A stretch of 64,000 bases of DNA from assembly GCA_944389505.1 (NCBI GenBank), contig CALXMP010000006.1, positions 1 to 64,000 of the forward strand, written 5' to 3'. The position numbers and the translations under genes were made by a program. How positions within the stretch are numbered: position 1 is the first letter of the stretch; every line of letters begins with the position of its first letter. Source of the stretch: an uncultured Spirochaetaceae bacterium. GTDB taxonomy: Bacteria; Spirochaetota; Spirochaetia; Sphaerochaetales; Sphaerochaetaceae. Below, piece after piece: positions 25,075-32,846 of this stretch. A model generated the notes under the pieces. The model was given only the letters and a program-made list of their open reading frames with translations. It was not told the DNA's origin and did no database searches.

Positions 25075-26324
25075 TGAACAAGGGACTTCAGACACTTATC
25101 GACAGGGGATTCGTCAAGGACTGCACCGATTTCGATGGGCTTTCCGATCTCATGGACAGGGAGCCTGTGACATTCTACTGCGGTGTCGACCCGACAGGTC
25201 CTTCTCTCCATGTCGGCCATATCGTTCCATTCTTCGCGATGCATCATCTGCAGGAGGCTGGGAACAATCCTATAGCGCTTGTCGGCGGTGGTACCGGGCT
25301 TATCGGGGATCCGTCGGGCAAGACAGAGATGAGGAAGATCCTCTCCGAGGATGCGATAAAAGCCAATGTAGGGAACATAATGAAGCAGCTGGGCAAGATC
25401 GTCGATTTCTCCGACGAGCCTGCGCCGGGATGCGGCAAGGCAAGGATGATGAACAATGCTGACTGGCTTGTCGATCTCAACTACATAAAGTTCCTGCGTG
25501 AGGTAGGCGTATACTTCTCTGTCAACCGCATGCTCACATTCGAAGGAGTGAAGCAGCGTCTGGAGAGGGGCCTTTCCTTCATCGAGTTCAATTACCAGCT
25601 TCTTCAGTCCTATGACTATAAGATGCTCAATGACCTTGCTGGATGCCGCCTGCAGATCGGAGGGGCTGACCAGTGGGGCAATATAGTGGCTGGAATCGAC
25701 CTGATCCAGAGAATGGGCGGAGAGCAGTGCTACGGTCTTACGTTCAATCTCATAATGAGGGCTGATGGAAAGAAGATGGGAAAGAGCGAGAAGGGTGCTG
25801 TATTCCTTTCGCCTGAGCTCTATTCTCCCTATGATTTCTATCAGTACTGGAGGAATGTAGCCGATGCCGATGCTGTACGCTTCATGAAGCTCTTCACATT
25901 CATGTCGCTTGATGAGATTGCGGAGTACGAGGATCCGAAGAGGAACATAAATGATGCGAAGGCAAGGCTTGCATATGAGGTGACCAGGATCATCCATGGC
26001 CAGGAAGAGGCAGAGAAGGCGGAAAGCGCTGCGAAGAAGCTCTTCGGAGGCGGTGCGGCTGCTGACAGGGATGGTATCCCTTCTGTATCGATTCCAAAGG
26101 CTGATCTCGATAACGGCATGGGGATACTCGAGCTCTATACCAGATCGGGTCTTACAGCTTCCAATGGCGATGCCCGAAGGCTTGTCACACAGGGCGGGGC
26201 TGAGGTCAACGGAAACAAGATCACAGATCCCAAGATGGTTCTTTCCACAGCCGATCTCGATGAGCATGGAGAGTTCCTGCTCAAAGCCGGCAAGAAACGC
26301 TATATGAGGGTCATACCTGAATAA
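25074..26324 (+). CDS. tyrS: tyrosyl-tRNA synthetase
   Basis: A 416-residue class I enzyme: HIGH-like HVGH (SLHVGHIVPFF), KMGKS loop (KKMGKSEKGAVF) and a C-terminal S4-like RNA-binding segment (ASNGDARRLVTQGGAEVNG). The start overlaps the glyQS stop by one base. A strong terminator follows, ending the operon. Confidence 0.96.
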   Translation: MNKGLQTLIDRGFVKDCTDFDGLSDLMDREPVTFYCGVDPTGPSLHVGHIVPFFAMHHLQEAGNNPIALVGGGTGLIGDPSGKTEMRKILSEDAIKANVGNIMKQLGKIVDFSDEPAPGCGKARMMNNADWLVDLNYIKFLREVGVYFSVNRMLTFEGVKQRLERGLSFIEFNYQLLQSYDYKMLNDLAGCRLQIGGADQWGNIVAGIDLIQRMGGEQCYGLTFNLIMRADGKKMGKSEKGAVFLSPELYSPYDFYQYWRNVADADAVRFMKLFTFMSLDEIAEYEDPKRNINDAKARLAYEVTRIIHGQEEAEKAESAAKKLFGGGAAADRDGIPSVSIPKADLDNGMGILELYTRSGLTASNGDARRLVTQGGAEVNGNKITDPKMVLSTADLDEHGEFLLKAGKKRYMRVIPE

Positions 26325-26332
26325 CCAGAAGA

Positions 26333-26359
26333 GGGCAGCTTCACGGCTGCCCCTTTTTT
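26333..26359 (+). terminator. terminator of the synthetase operon
   Basis: GGGCAGC, loop TTCACG, GCTGCCC then CTTTTTT. It is a classic intrinsic terminator nine bases after the tyrS stop. Confidence 0.85.
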
Positions 26360-26376
26360 ATCAATGCCTGAATAGT

Positions 26377-26724
26377 CTAACGCGCTCTGAACGAGACATC
26401 AGCATCTCTTCTTCCCGCGATTCTTTTCAGATCATCGGGATTCTTTATCCTCCCGATCCGCGTATAGCTGCTGTCTGTATCGGATGAGTCATAGAAAACG
26501 ATAAGGCATGATGCACCGAATAGCATTATATCTCCGGCTGCTATGCTTCCTACTGCCTCGCTCTTCACAGGGAGCTTTTTCGATAGATAACGGCATTTCC
26601 CATTGCCGTTCTCATCTTCCATCTCGAATGATAGTGGAAGAAGCGCCATGAATGCACGGCCTGATTCGTTGTCCAGAATCTCCGCATCATATGGCTTCCC
26701 GTTGATTGTCACCACTATGTCCAT
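26377..26724 (-). CDS. cyclophilin-like domain protein
   Basis: A 115-residue protein of the cyclophilin-like fold family (PF18050 type): DIVVTINGKPYDAEILDNES, AFMALLPLSFEMED, GDIMLFGASCLIVFYDS and SYTRIGRIKNPDDL. The biochemical activity of this family is not established. It is the last gene of a three-gene unit behind the cupin and the amidohydrolase, three bases after the cupin stop. GGAG precedes the ATG. Confidence 0.85.
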   Translation of the reverse strand: MDIVVTINGKPYDAEILDNESGRAFMALLPLSFEMEDENGNGKCRYLSKKLPVKSEAVGSIAAGDIMLFGASCLIVFYDSSDTDSSYTRIGRIKNPDDLKRIAGRRDADVSFRAR

Positions 26725-26727
26725 CGT

Positions 26728-27057
26728 TTACTCCAGGAAGTCCTCTCTTTCAGGTGTGAAGATGTCGAGAAGCTCTCCCTTCTCAAGACATACAAGCCCA
26801 TGCATGGCGTTGGATGGTATGTATACCGAGTCGCCAGCTGATAGCGTGGTTGAATCACCCTCGAGCGTGAACTCGAACTTGCCTGAAAGAATGACCGCAA
26901 TCTGTGTATGCGGATGCTTATGTGGAGTTCCGACGCCGCCTTCATCGAAATAGAGGTGGCATGCCATCAGATCCTTGTCGTGTGCCAGGATCTTCCTTCT
27001 GTTCTTCGGTCCCAGCACTTTCGCATCGATATCCCTATCAAAGAAAAACCTTTCCAT
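26728..27057 (-). CDS. small cupin protein
   Basis: A 109-residue single cupin barrel. Metal-ligand pattern HKHPHTQ with a later His (AMHGLV) fits cupin motifs 1 and 2 (GTPHKHPHTQIAVILSGKFE, AGDSVYIPSNAMHG). It could bind a metal and a small ligand; the substrate is unknown. It starts one base after the amidohydrolase stop with AGGAGATGAT as ribosome site. Confidence 0.85.
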   Translation of the reverse strand: MERFFFDRDIDAKVLGPKNRRKILAHDKDLMACHLYFDEGGVGTPHKHPHTQIAVILSGKFEFTLEGDSTTLSAGDSVYIPSNAMHGLVCLEKGELLDIFTPEREDFLE

Positions 27058-27058
27058 A

Positions 27059-28339
27059 TCATCTCCTCAGGATGGAATCCCAGCACCTGTATGTATTGGC
27101 GATGGCTTCATCCTTGTCTATTGTCTTGAGTTCCCCATGCTCCAGGAGCTTCTTCCCTTTGCAGAATACCGTATCGATACTCTTCCTGTCCGCGGCGAAG
27201 ACGACAGCTGACAGCGGATCATTGAGCGGGGTCATGTTAACATCGTCTGTGTTTATCAGGACGATATCTGCATCCTTGCCTTCCTCTATCGTTCCAATCC
27301 TGCTATCTAGTCCGAGAGCTCTGGCCCCGTTTATGGTCGCCATGCTGAGGATATCATAGGGGCGTGCTGCCGATGGCGTCATGTTCGACACGATTGAGAG
27401 CATCGCGGCAAGATTGATCTCCTTCATCATCGAGAGATTATTGTTGGAGGAGGCTCCATCTGTTCCGAGTGAGACATTCAGGCCCATCTCCCTGTATTTC
27501 CTTACCGGAGCGATGCCCGATGCCAGCTTCATGTTCGATGCCGGGTTGTGGACTATCGATATGCGCTCATGGCTTGCAAGCATTCCTGCTTCGCTGTCGC
27601 TGAGGTGGACGCAGTGGGCAAGATAGCATGGCACGGAGAATACGCCAAGGCTGTCGAGATACTCAGCAGGTCTCATGCCATTGTTCTTCAGAGAGTCATT
27701 CACCTCTGTCATCGTCTCTGACAGGTGCGTGCTGAGATAATGACCGCGTTCCATTGTCCATTCAACGGCGAGCCTGTATGTATCGGCTGTGCATGTGTAT
27801 ATGGCATGCGGAGCAGCATCGAGGCGGATCATATCCGAGCCATCCATCGCTTCCTCTATCCTTGGCACGAATTCCCTGAAGCGTCTCTTCGTCTCCTCTC
27901 CATCGCCGAAGAGCGTTAGACCCAGGACAGCTCTTACCCCCGTCTCCCTTACAGCTCTTGCCGTATTCCATGACTGGAAGTACATATCGGCGAAGGTAGT
28001 GCACCCTGACTGGATCATCTCTGCGATGGCGAGCTTCGATCCCCAGTATATATCCTCATTCTGTAGCTTATCCTCGATGGGGAATATCTCTGAAAGCCAG
28101 CTCATCAGCTCCTCGCAGGTGTCCTTATAGTTCCTCATGAGGACCATGGGACTATGCGTATGTGCATTCACGAAAGAGGGAAGCGCTATCATCTTAGATC
28201 CATCGATCACCTCATCCGCATCGCCATCTATCGTTCCGATAGCCGCAATCCTGCCATTCTCTATGAGGATATCCCCACGGAAATGGAGATCGCGTTCCGT
28301 CATCGGGATTATCTCTGCATTCCTGATCAAAGTAGACAT
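27059..28339 (-). CDS. mtaD: amidohydrolase, MTA/SAH deaminase family
   Basis: A 426-residue zinc amidohydrolase: HxH in VNAHTHSPMVL, later His in STHLSET and LAHCVHLSD, Asp in LGTDGASSNNN. This matches 5-methylthioadenosine/S-adenosylhomocysteine deaminases (TrzA/ATZ subgroup). It should deaminate adenosine-type thio-nucleosides or a related purine. No ribosome site: TACAAT lies six bases before the ATG, suggesting a leaderless mRNA. It heads the unit with the cupin and cyclophilin-like genes. A link with the exported MTA/SAH nucleosidase (13980-14750) is possible but not shown. Confidence 0.88.
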   Translation of the reverse strand: MSTLIRNAEIIPMTERDLHFRGDILIENGRIAAIGTIDGDADEVIDGSKMIALPSFVNAHTHSPMVLMRNYKDTCEELMSWLSEIFPIEDKLQNEDIYWGSKLAIAEMIQSGCTTFADMYFQSWNTARAVRETGVRAVLGLTLFGDGEETKRRFREFVPRIEEAMDGSDMIRLDAAPHAIYTCTADTYRLAVEWTMERGHYLSTHLSETMTEVNDSLKNNGMRPAEYLDSLGVFSVPCYLAHCVHLSDSEAGMLASHERISIVHNPASNMKLASGIAPVRKYREMGLNVSLGTDGASSNNNLSMMKEINLAAMLSIVSNMTPSAARPYDILSMATINGARALGLDSRIGTIEEGKDADIVLINTDDVNMTPLNDPLSAVVFAADRKSIDTVFCKGKKLLEHGELKTIDKDEAIANTYRCWDSILRR

Positions 28340-28363
28340 GCTTTGATTGTAATCCTATAGACG

Positions 28364-28390
28364 AAAAAAGGACAGGAGTAAGTCCTGTCC
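28364..28390 (-). terminator. terminator of the AMP-ligase gene
   Basis: On the minus strand GGACAGGA, CTTAC, TCCTGTCC then TTTTTTCG: a perfect 8-bp stem and T-tract, 22 bases after the stop. The amidohydrolase promoter must start beyond it. Confidence 0.85.
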
Positions 28391-28411
28391 TTCCTTAGTA
28401 TCCGCAATCGC

Positions 28412-30130
28412 TTATTTCACGGTTGCTCTCTTGATCTTCTTTGTCGTTGTCATCTCCATCGGCTCGTCGACGATCGTGAGCTTCTCGATCTTCTTGTAAC
28501 CGACAAGATTCTTGTTGACTTCCTTGATGATCTCCTCGATCTCTGCCTTCATTGCATCCTTTGACAGGCCCTTCTCCTTCATGTAGTCGGGAGATGGGAA
28601 TATCACGGCCTCAATCGATTCAGAAGGAACATCCTTCTTCATCTGGAATCCTCTGATGAGTATCTGCTCAACCTGGGAATAGAGCTGGAACATATCCTCT
28701 ATCTCCTCCGGGAAGACATTCTTGCCGCCTTCGGTGACGATGATGTTCTTCTTCCTTCCCTTGAGATACACATAGTTCTCGCTGTCCATGTATCCGAGAT
28801 CGCCGGTTCTGAGATAGCCGTTCTCATCGAACAGTGCCTTTGTGTTCTCCTCATCATCGAGGTATCCGAGACAGTTGTTCGGTCCCTTGATCCTTATCTC
28901 TCCGACTCCATCGGCATCCTTGTCAGCGATGATCATGTCTATGAATGCGAGCGGATGGCCGATTGATTCGACCTTGAAGTGCTCTGGAGGATTGAGCGTT
29001 ACAACAGGGGAAGCCTCTGTCAGTCCATAGCCCTGGAGGAAATCAAGGCCAAGCTGCTGGTACTGCTTGAATACGACAGGGGAGAGAGGACCTGCACCGC
29101 AGATGAGGAGCTTCGAATGGTCGAGTCCGACCTGCGAAACGATCTTCTTGTTGAAGAATCCCTTGAACGGGGACTTGCCGAAGTGCTGCTTGCACCATCC
29201 GTTGATTGCCATGAGTGTCTTTACAAGCCCGTATGTGAAAGCACCCTTTGCCTTCACCTGCTTCATGATGCCTGCAATGACCTTGTTGTAGAGGAGTGGA
29301 ATACCCATGAATACGGTGACCTTCCCCATCTTCATGTCTGCAATCATCCTTGAGACGATGATTCCATGGCCGAAGAGACACTCAGCACCGAACTTCACCG
29401 ATTCGAGAAGAACCGTCGTGCAGCAGTAGCTGTGATGCAGAGGAAGAAGTGCATAGAAGACCTCCTTGTCCGTCAGGTATTTGATCTCATTCGCTGCCTG
29501 ATAGACATTGGATGTTATGCTTTTATGCGTGAGGATCGCTCCCTTCTCATTTCCCGTTGTGCCTGAAGTGAAGAGGATAGCAGCATAGTCATTCTCGCTT
29601 ACCTCCACCTTGCTCTCGAGACGCGGGCCCTCTACTTCAGAGAACTTTACGTAGTTGTCATCCTTTCCCTTCAGCATCGCAGTTCCCAGAAGCGAGCTGT
29701 ACCATTCACCTCCGATGTTCTTCATCTTTTCGAGCACATCGAAATCGCAGATGGCGAACTTTACCTTCGCGAACTCCGAAAGCTTCATGCATCTGTCTGC
29801 ATGCATCTGGTTGTCGATAGGAACGATGACAGCTCCTGCGAACAGGATGGAGAAGTAGGCGATTGCCCAGTCAGGGCTGTTCTTGCCATTCAGGAGAACC
29901 CTGTCTCCCTTCTTTATGCCCTTGCTCGCAAGATAGCCTGCACCGCGCATGATCTTCTCATATGCCTGCTGGTAGGTGAGTATCTTCTTGTCAGGCTCAA
30001 AGACAGAGAAGCAGGTGTTGTTCTTATAGCGGTCAACAGCCATCTCAAAGAGCTCTGGAATCGTAGGCCACTGGCCTTTTACGAGACTACCTCTGTACTG
30101 GTCTATTTCATCCCATGCATGTTTTTCCAT
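28412..30130 (-). CDS. AMP-forming acyl-CoA/acyl-ACP synthetase
   Basis: A 572-residue ANL-superfamily enzyme that activates a carboxylic acid (probably a fatty acid) with ATP. Motifs: AMP-binding LFTSGTTGNEKGAILTH, QGYGLTEASP, hinge YLRTGDLGYMD and a C-terminal lysine region MTTTKKIKRATVK. It has no signal peptide. It is a single transcription unit with GAGGA before the ATG and a strong terminator. Spirochaetes often scavenge host fatty acids with such enzymes. CoA versus ACP as acceptor cannot be read. Confidence 0.92.
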   Translation of the reverse strand: MEKHAWDEIDQYRGSLVKGQWPTIPELFEMAVDRYKNNTCFSVFEPDKKILTYQQAYEKIMRGAGYLASKGIKKGDRVLLNGKNSPDWAIAYFSILFAGAVIVPIDNQMHADRCMKLSEFAKVKFAICDFDVLEKMKNIGGEWYSSLLGTAMLKGKDDNYVKFSEVEGPRLESKVEVSENDYAAILFTSGTTGNEKGAILTHKSITSNVYQAANEIKYLTDKEVFYALLPLHHSYCCTTVLLESVKFGAECLFGHGIIVSRMIADMKMGKVTVFMGIPLLYNKVIAGIMKQVKAKGAFTYGLVKTLMAINGWCKQHFGKSPFKGFFNKKIVSQVGLDHSKLLICGAGPLSPVVFKQYQQLGLDFLQGYGLTEASPVVTLNPPEHFKVESIGHPLAFIDMIIADKDADGVGEIRIKGPNNCLGYLDDEENTKALFDENGYLRTGDLGYMDSENYVYLKGRKKNIIVTEGGKNVFPEEIEDMFQLYSQVEQILIRGFQMKKDVPSESIEAVIFPSPDYMKEKGLSKDAMKAEIEEIIKEVNKNLVGYKKIEKLTIVDEPMEMTTTKKIKRATVK

Positions 30131-30300
30131 AATATATCCTCATTTAACCCCGGTTTATTTTTTTACAAAGCACGATAATTCCGTCAATAACGATAATACC
30201 CACTATGTTCTACCATAATATAGTCAAGTATGACTATCCCTTTGGTAATCTTTTCTCTGAAAGAAAATACATTACAAACAGCAAAAAAGGCCACGCAGTG

Positions 30301-30329
30301 TGGACAAGAAGGGGCAAAGCAAGTATACT
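30301..30329 (+). promoter_or_regulatory. tRNA-Pro promoter
   Basis: TGGACA, 17 bases, TATACT, 15 bases before the mature tRNA. Confidence 0.6.
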
Positions 30330-30344
30330 CACCTTGTTTTCAAG

Positions 30345-30417
30345 CGGGTAGTAGCGCAGGGGCTAGCGCACTTGGTTCGGGACCAAGGGGTCGGAGGTTC
30401 AAATCCTCTCTGCCCGA
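30345..30417 (+). tRNA. tRNA-Pro (anticodon CGG)
   Basis: The cloverleaf can be folded by hand: acceptor CGGGTAG/CTGCCCG with discriminator A, D-arm GCGC/GCGC, anticodon stem CTTGG/CCAAG with loop TTCGGGA (CGG at 30378-30380), and T-arm GGAGG-TTCAAAT-CCTCT. The 3' CCA is not encoded. A terminator follows. Confidence 0.95.
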
Positions 30418-30421
30418 TCAG

Positions 30422-30455
30422 ACCTCATTCCTATTTCCGGGAGTGAGGTTTTTTG
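30422..30455 (+). terminator. terminator after tRNA-Pro
   Basis: ACCTCATTCC pairs with GGAGTGAGGT (10 bp, one G-U), followed by TTTTTG. Confidence 0.8.
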
Positions 30456-30468
30456 ATGCATATCGGCG

Positions 30469-30477
30469 TGGTATAAT
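30469..30477 (+). promoter_or_regulatory. extended -10 giving a leaderless nitroreductase mRNA
   Basis: TGGTATAAT ends six bases before the ATG at 30484. No Shine-Dalgarno exists between it and the start. Confidence 0.6.
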
Positions 30478-30483
30478 GGCCAT

Positions 30484-31005
30484 ATGGAAAATGGAATCAT
30501 CAGATCTCTTCTGGAAAGACGGAGCTGCCGGAGCTATAAGCCTGAGCAGATAAGCGACGATGAGCTTCAGACCGTGCTTGAAGCGGGCAAATACGCACCA
30601 TCGGCGATGGGACGGCAGAGCGCGAAGATGGTTGTCCTTCAGAATAAGGATGATATCTCCGCTCTATCAAAAATGAATGCCAAGATCATGGGTGTGGATA
30701 AAGATCCGTTCTATGGAGCACCTACCGTTGTCATCGTGCTGGCAGACAGGAATATACCGACATGCGTTGAGGATGGGAGTCTTGTCCTTGGCAACCTCAT
30801 GAATGCAGCCCATGCTATCGGCCTCGGTTCCTGCTGGATTAACAGGGCGTATGAGGAGTTTGAATCGGAAGAGGGCAAGGCAATGCTCAGGAAATGGGGT
30901 GTTGAGGGAGACTGGAGGGGCATCGGCCACTGCATCCTCGGCTATCCAGTGAGCGTAAAGGAAGCCGCGCCCAGGAAGAATGACTTCGTGACGATTGTCA
31001 GGTGA
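30484..31005 (+). CDS. nitroreductase family flavoprotein
   Basis: A 173-residue FMN-binding nitroreductase: N-terminal LLERRSCRSYKPEQISDDEL, APSAMGRQSAKMVV, NLMNAAHAIGLGSCWINRAY. It should reduce nitro compounds, quinones or related substrates with NAD(P)H. The mRNA is predicted leaderless. It overlaps the convergent ybaK-like gene by 8 bp at the 3' ends. Confidence 0.92.
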   Translation: MENGIIRSLLERRSCRSYKPEQISDDELQTVLEAGKYAPSAMGRQSAKMVVLQNKDDISALSKMNAKIMGVDKDPFYGAPTVVIVLADRNIPTCVEDGSLVLGNLMNAAHAIGLGSCWINRAYEEFESEEGKAMLRKWGVEGDWRGIGHCILGYPVSVKEAAPRKNDFVTIVR

Positions 31006-31462
31006 AGTCTGCGAAGACGGCGTCGGCGGCTCTCCTCAGATCCTCCGGCGCTATCTCAATCTGCACTCCGCGCTGTCCACCGCTTACGTATATCGTATCC
31101 TCAAGCTGTGCCAGTTCCTCGATGAATGTCGGGTAGCGCTTCCTCATTCCCAGAGGGGAGCAACCTCCTCTTATATAGCCTGTAAGCGGAAGAAGCTCGT
31201 TCTGCTTTATCAGGTCGATTTCCCTGCTTCCTGTCAGTGCCCTTGCTTTCTTCAGCGATATCTCAGCCTCTGCAGGCAGGCAGAACACATAGACCTCTCT
31301 GTCCGTATTCCTCATGACTATAGTCTTGTAGACTCTTTCAGGATCCAGGCCAGCAGCAGCTGATGCATGGATTGCATCGAGATGATCCTCATCGACCTCA
31401 TAGGTATGCACTGTGTAGTCTATGCCAAGACTCTCAAGGATTCTCATCGCATTGGTTTTCAT
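30998..31462 (-). CDS. ybaK: YbaK-type Cys-tRNA(Pro)/Cys-tRNA(Cys) deacylase
   Basis: A 154-residue YbaK/EbsC-like editing protein: KTIVMRNTDREVYVFCLPAEAEISLKKA, GYIRGGCSPLGMRK (Lys/His-rich active-site loop). It hydrolyses mischarged tRNAs in trans. Its location next to tRNA-Pro is notable but probably accidental. No clear ribosome site is seen before the ATG. Confidence 0.92.
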   Translation of the reverse strand: MKTNAMRILESLGIDYTVHTYEVDEDHLDAIHASAAAGLDPERVYKTIVMRNTDREVYVFCLPAEAEISLKKARALTGSREIDLIKQNELLPLTGYIRGGCSPLGMRKRYPTFIEELAQLEDTIYVSGGQRGVQIEIAPEDLRRAADAVFADFT

Positions 31463-31492
31463 ACATACCCAAGTCTCTGCTTCCTGCGGACT

Positions 31493-32137
31493 TTAAGCAA
31501 GAAGGTATGAGGAGTATCCGAGGAAGAAAATGAGCGAGCCGATGAGAACGGCTATATGCCATATGAGATGGTGATGCTTCAGGGGCTTTGCAGCATAGAA
31601 TGCGATGCCTGCCGTATACGTTATCCCTCCTGCGAGTATGCTTCTGAAAAGCCCTTGCGGAAGAAGCGGTACTACCTGGTCCCATATCGAGACAATTGAC
31701 CATCCCATGACCGCATAGAGCGCGACATGGAGTATCCTGAATCTGCCCCAGAATCGTACAGTGAGGACTATCCCGAGGGCGGCAGCAATCCAGATTGCGG
31801 CTGTATAGATCTTTGTGATCGGCGTACCAACATATGCAAGCACTGGTGTATATGAGCCTGCGATAAGCAGATAGATTGCACTGTGGTCGACTATCCTCAA
31901 TGCTTTCTTCAATACACCTTTCTGCAGGTAGTGATACAGCCCGGAGGCTCCGAACATTATTGCATTCGTTGCCGCGAACAGGACCATGGATGGGTTCATC
32001 CCCGGATGGGCCATTACATAAAGCAGTCCGGCCAGCGATATTATGAATCCGATGAAATGGGAGAGGGAGTTCTCCATCTCTTCCGATAACGTTACGTGCT
32101 CAGGGAGCGTGATGTGTGAGTCAATCCAGTTTTCCAT
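31493..32137 (-). CDS. hemolysin III / TrhA family membrane protein
   Basis: A 214-residue protein with seven membrane helices of the PAQR/HlyIII family: EEMENSLSHFIGF, FGASGLYHYLQKG, RIVDHSAIYLLIAGSYTP and a final KPLKHHHLIWHIAVLIGS with conserved His residues that may bind zinc. In other bacteria TrhA affects membrane lipid homeostasis; hemolysis is not implied. AGGAATGAACC precedes the ATG. Confidence 0.92.
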   Translation of the reverse strand: MENWIDSHITLPEHVTLSEEMENSLSHFIGFIISLAGLLYVMAHPGMNPSMVLFAATNAIMFGASGLYHYLQKGVLKKALRIVDHSAIYLLIAGSYTPVLAYVGTPITKIYTAAIWIAAALGIVLTVRFWGRFRILHVALYAVMGWSIVSIWDQVVPLLPQGLFRSILAGGITYTAGIAFYAAKPLKHHHLIWHIAVLIGSLIFFLGYSSYLLA

Positions 32138-32249
32138 GGTTCATTCCTAACCCGGATTTCCGATTCTGTAAAAAGCGTGTTTTCACTATCCATGGGAATC
32201 GGTACATGATTACTAGATGAAAACCGGCGGTAGTAATAGCTCACTATCC

Positions 32250-32278
32250 TTGATTTACTCATCAAACCCATGTAGTAT
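32250..32278 (+). promoter_or_regulatory. tRNA-Leu promoter
   Basis: TTGATT (32250-32255), 17 bases, TAGTAT (32273-32278), 11 bases before the tRNA. Confidence 0.6.
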
Positions 32279-32289
32279 TGCTCTATCTT

Positions 32290-32373
32290 GCCGATATGGC
32301 GGAATTGGTAGACGCAGCAGACTCAAAATCTGCCGGATGCAGATCCATGCCGGTTCGACCCCGGCTATCGGCA
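32290..32373 (+). tRNA. tRNA-Leu (anticodon CAA)
   Basis: 84 bases, class II with long variable arm. Acceptor GCCGATA/TATCGGC, discriminator A, anticodon stem GCAGA/TCTGC with loop CTCAAAA (CAA at 32324-32326), T-arm GCCGG-TTCGACC-CCGGC. CCA is not encoded. Confidence 0.95.
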
Positions 32374-32398
32374 GGTGCTTATGGCGCTATGTCTGCCG

Positions 32399-32707
32399 CT
32401 ATTCCATGCATCTTCTGAATCCTTCATCGGTAAGACAGTAATCCATACCATTCGCGAGTCTGAGGATGCGCTTTGAGAATTCAGAGTTTCCCCTTGATAT
32501 ACTTGTGATACCATCGAATGTGCCCATGTACTGGAAATCCCCGGACCTTGGCCTGCGGCAGTATATCGATAGGATTCTGTCGCATAGCTGCAGATTCCTC
32601 ATGAACATCCTTGATAGCGCATCGACAAATGAATCAGAGCTGTCGGCTGCCTCAATGTAGCTGTGCTTTTTGGGGTCGAGGATGATTATCTCATATCGGT
32701 AGGCCAT
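32399..32707 (-). CDS. hypothetical protein, 102 residues
   Basis: Not a family I recognise. It is soluble, with a beta-strand-like start (YRYEIIILDPKKHSYIEA) and a helical middle (DSFVDALSRMFMRNLQL), ending DEGFRRCME. No Shine-Dalgarno: an extended -10-like TGATATTTT lies six bases before the ATG, so the mRNA may be leaderless as for several neighbours. It lies antisense to tRNA-Leu readthrough. Codon use is like the neighbours, which supports a real gene. Confidence 0.6.
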   Translation of the reverse strand: MAYRYEIIILDPKKHSYIEAADSSDSFVDALSRMFMRNLQLCDRILSIYCRRPRSGDFQYMGTFDGITSISRGNSEFSKRILRLANGMDYCLTDEGFRRCME

Positions 32708-32811
32708 ATCTATAAAATATCAGATTATTGAGTAAAATAAAAGTATTAATAAAGAAACCTGTGATATTATCATCTGTCAGCTGATATGGCGAAGAAAGCT
32801 GGCCTTCGATG

Positions 32812-32840
32812 TTGCTGTCATATTTCTTTTAAGTTACTCT
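32812..32840 (+). promoter_or_regulatory. promoter giving a leaderless patatin mRNA
   Basis: TTGCTG (32812-32817), 17 bases, TACTCT (32835-32840), six bases before the ATG at 32847. No ribosome site. Confidence 0.55.
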
Positions 32841-32846
32841 ATCCAT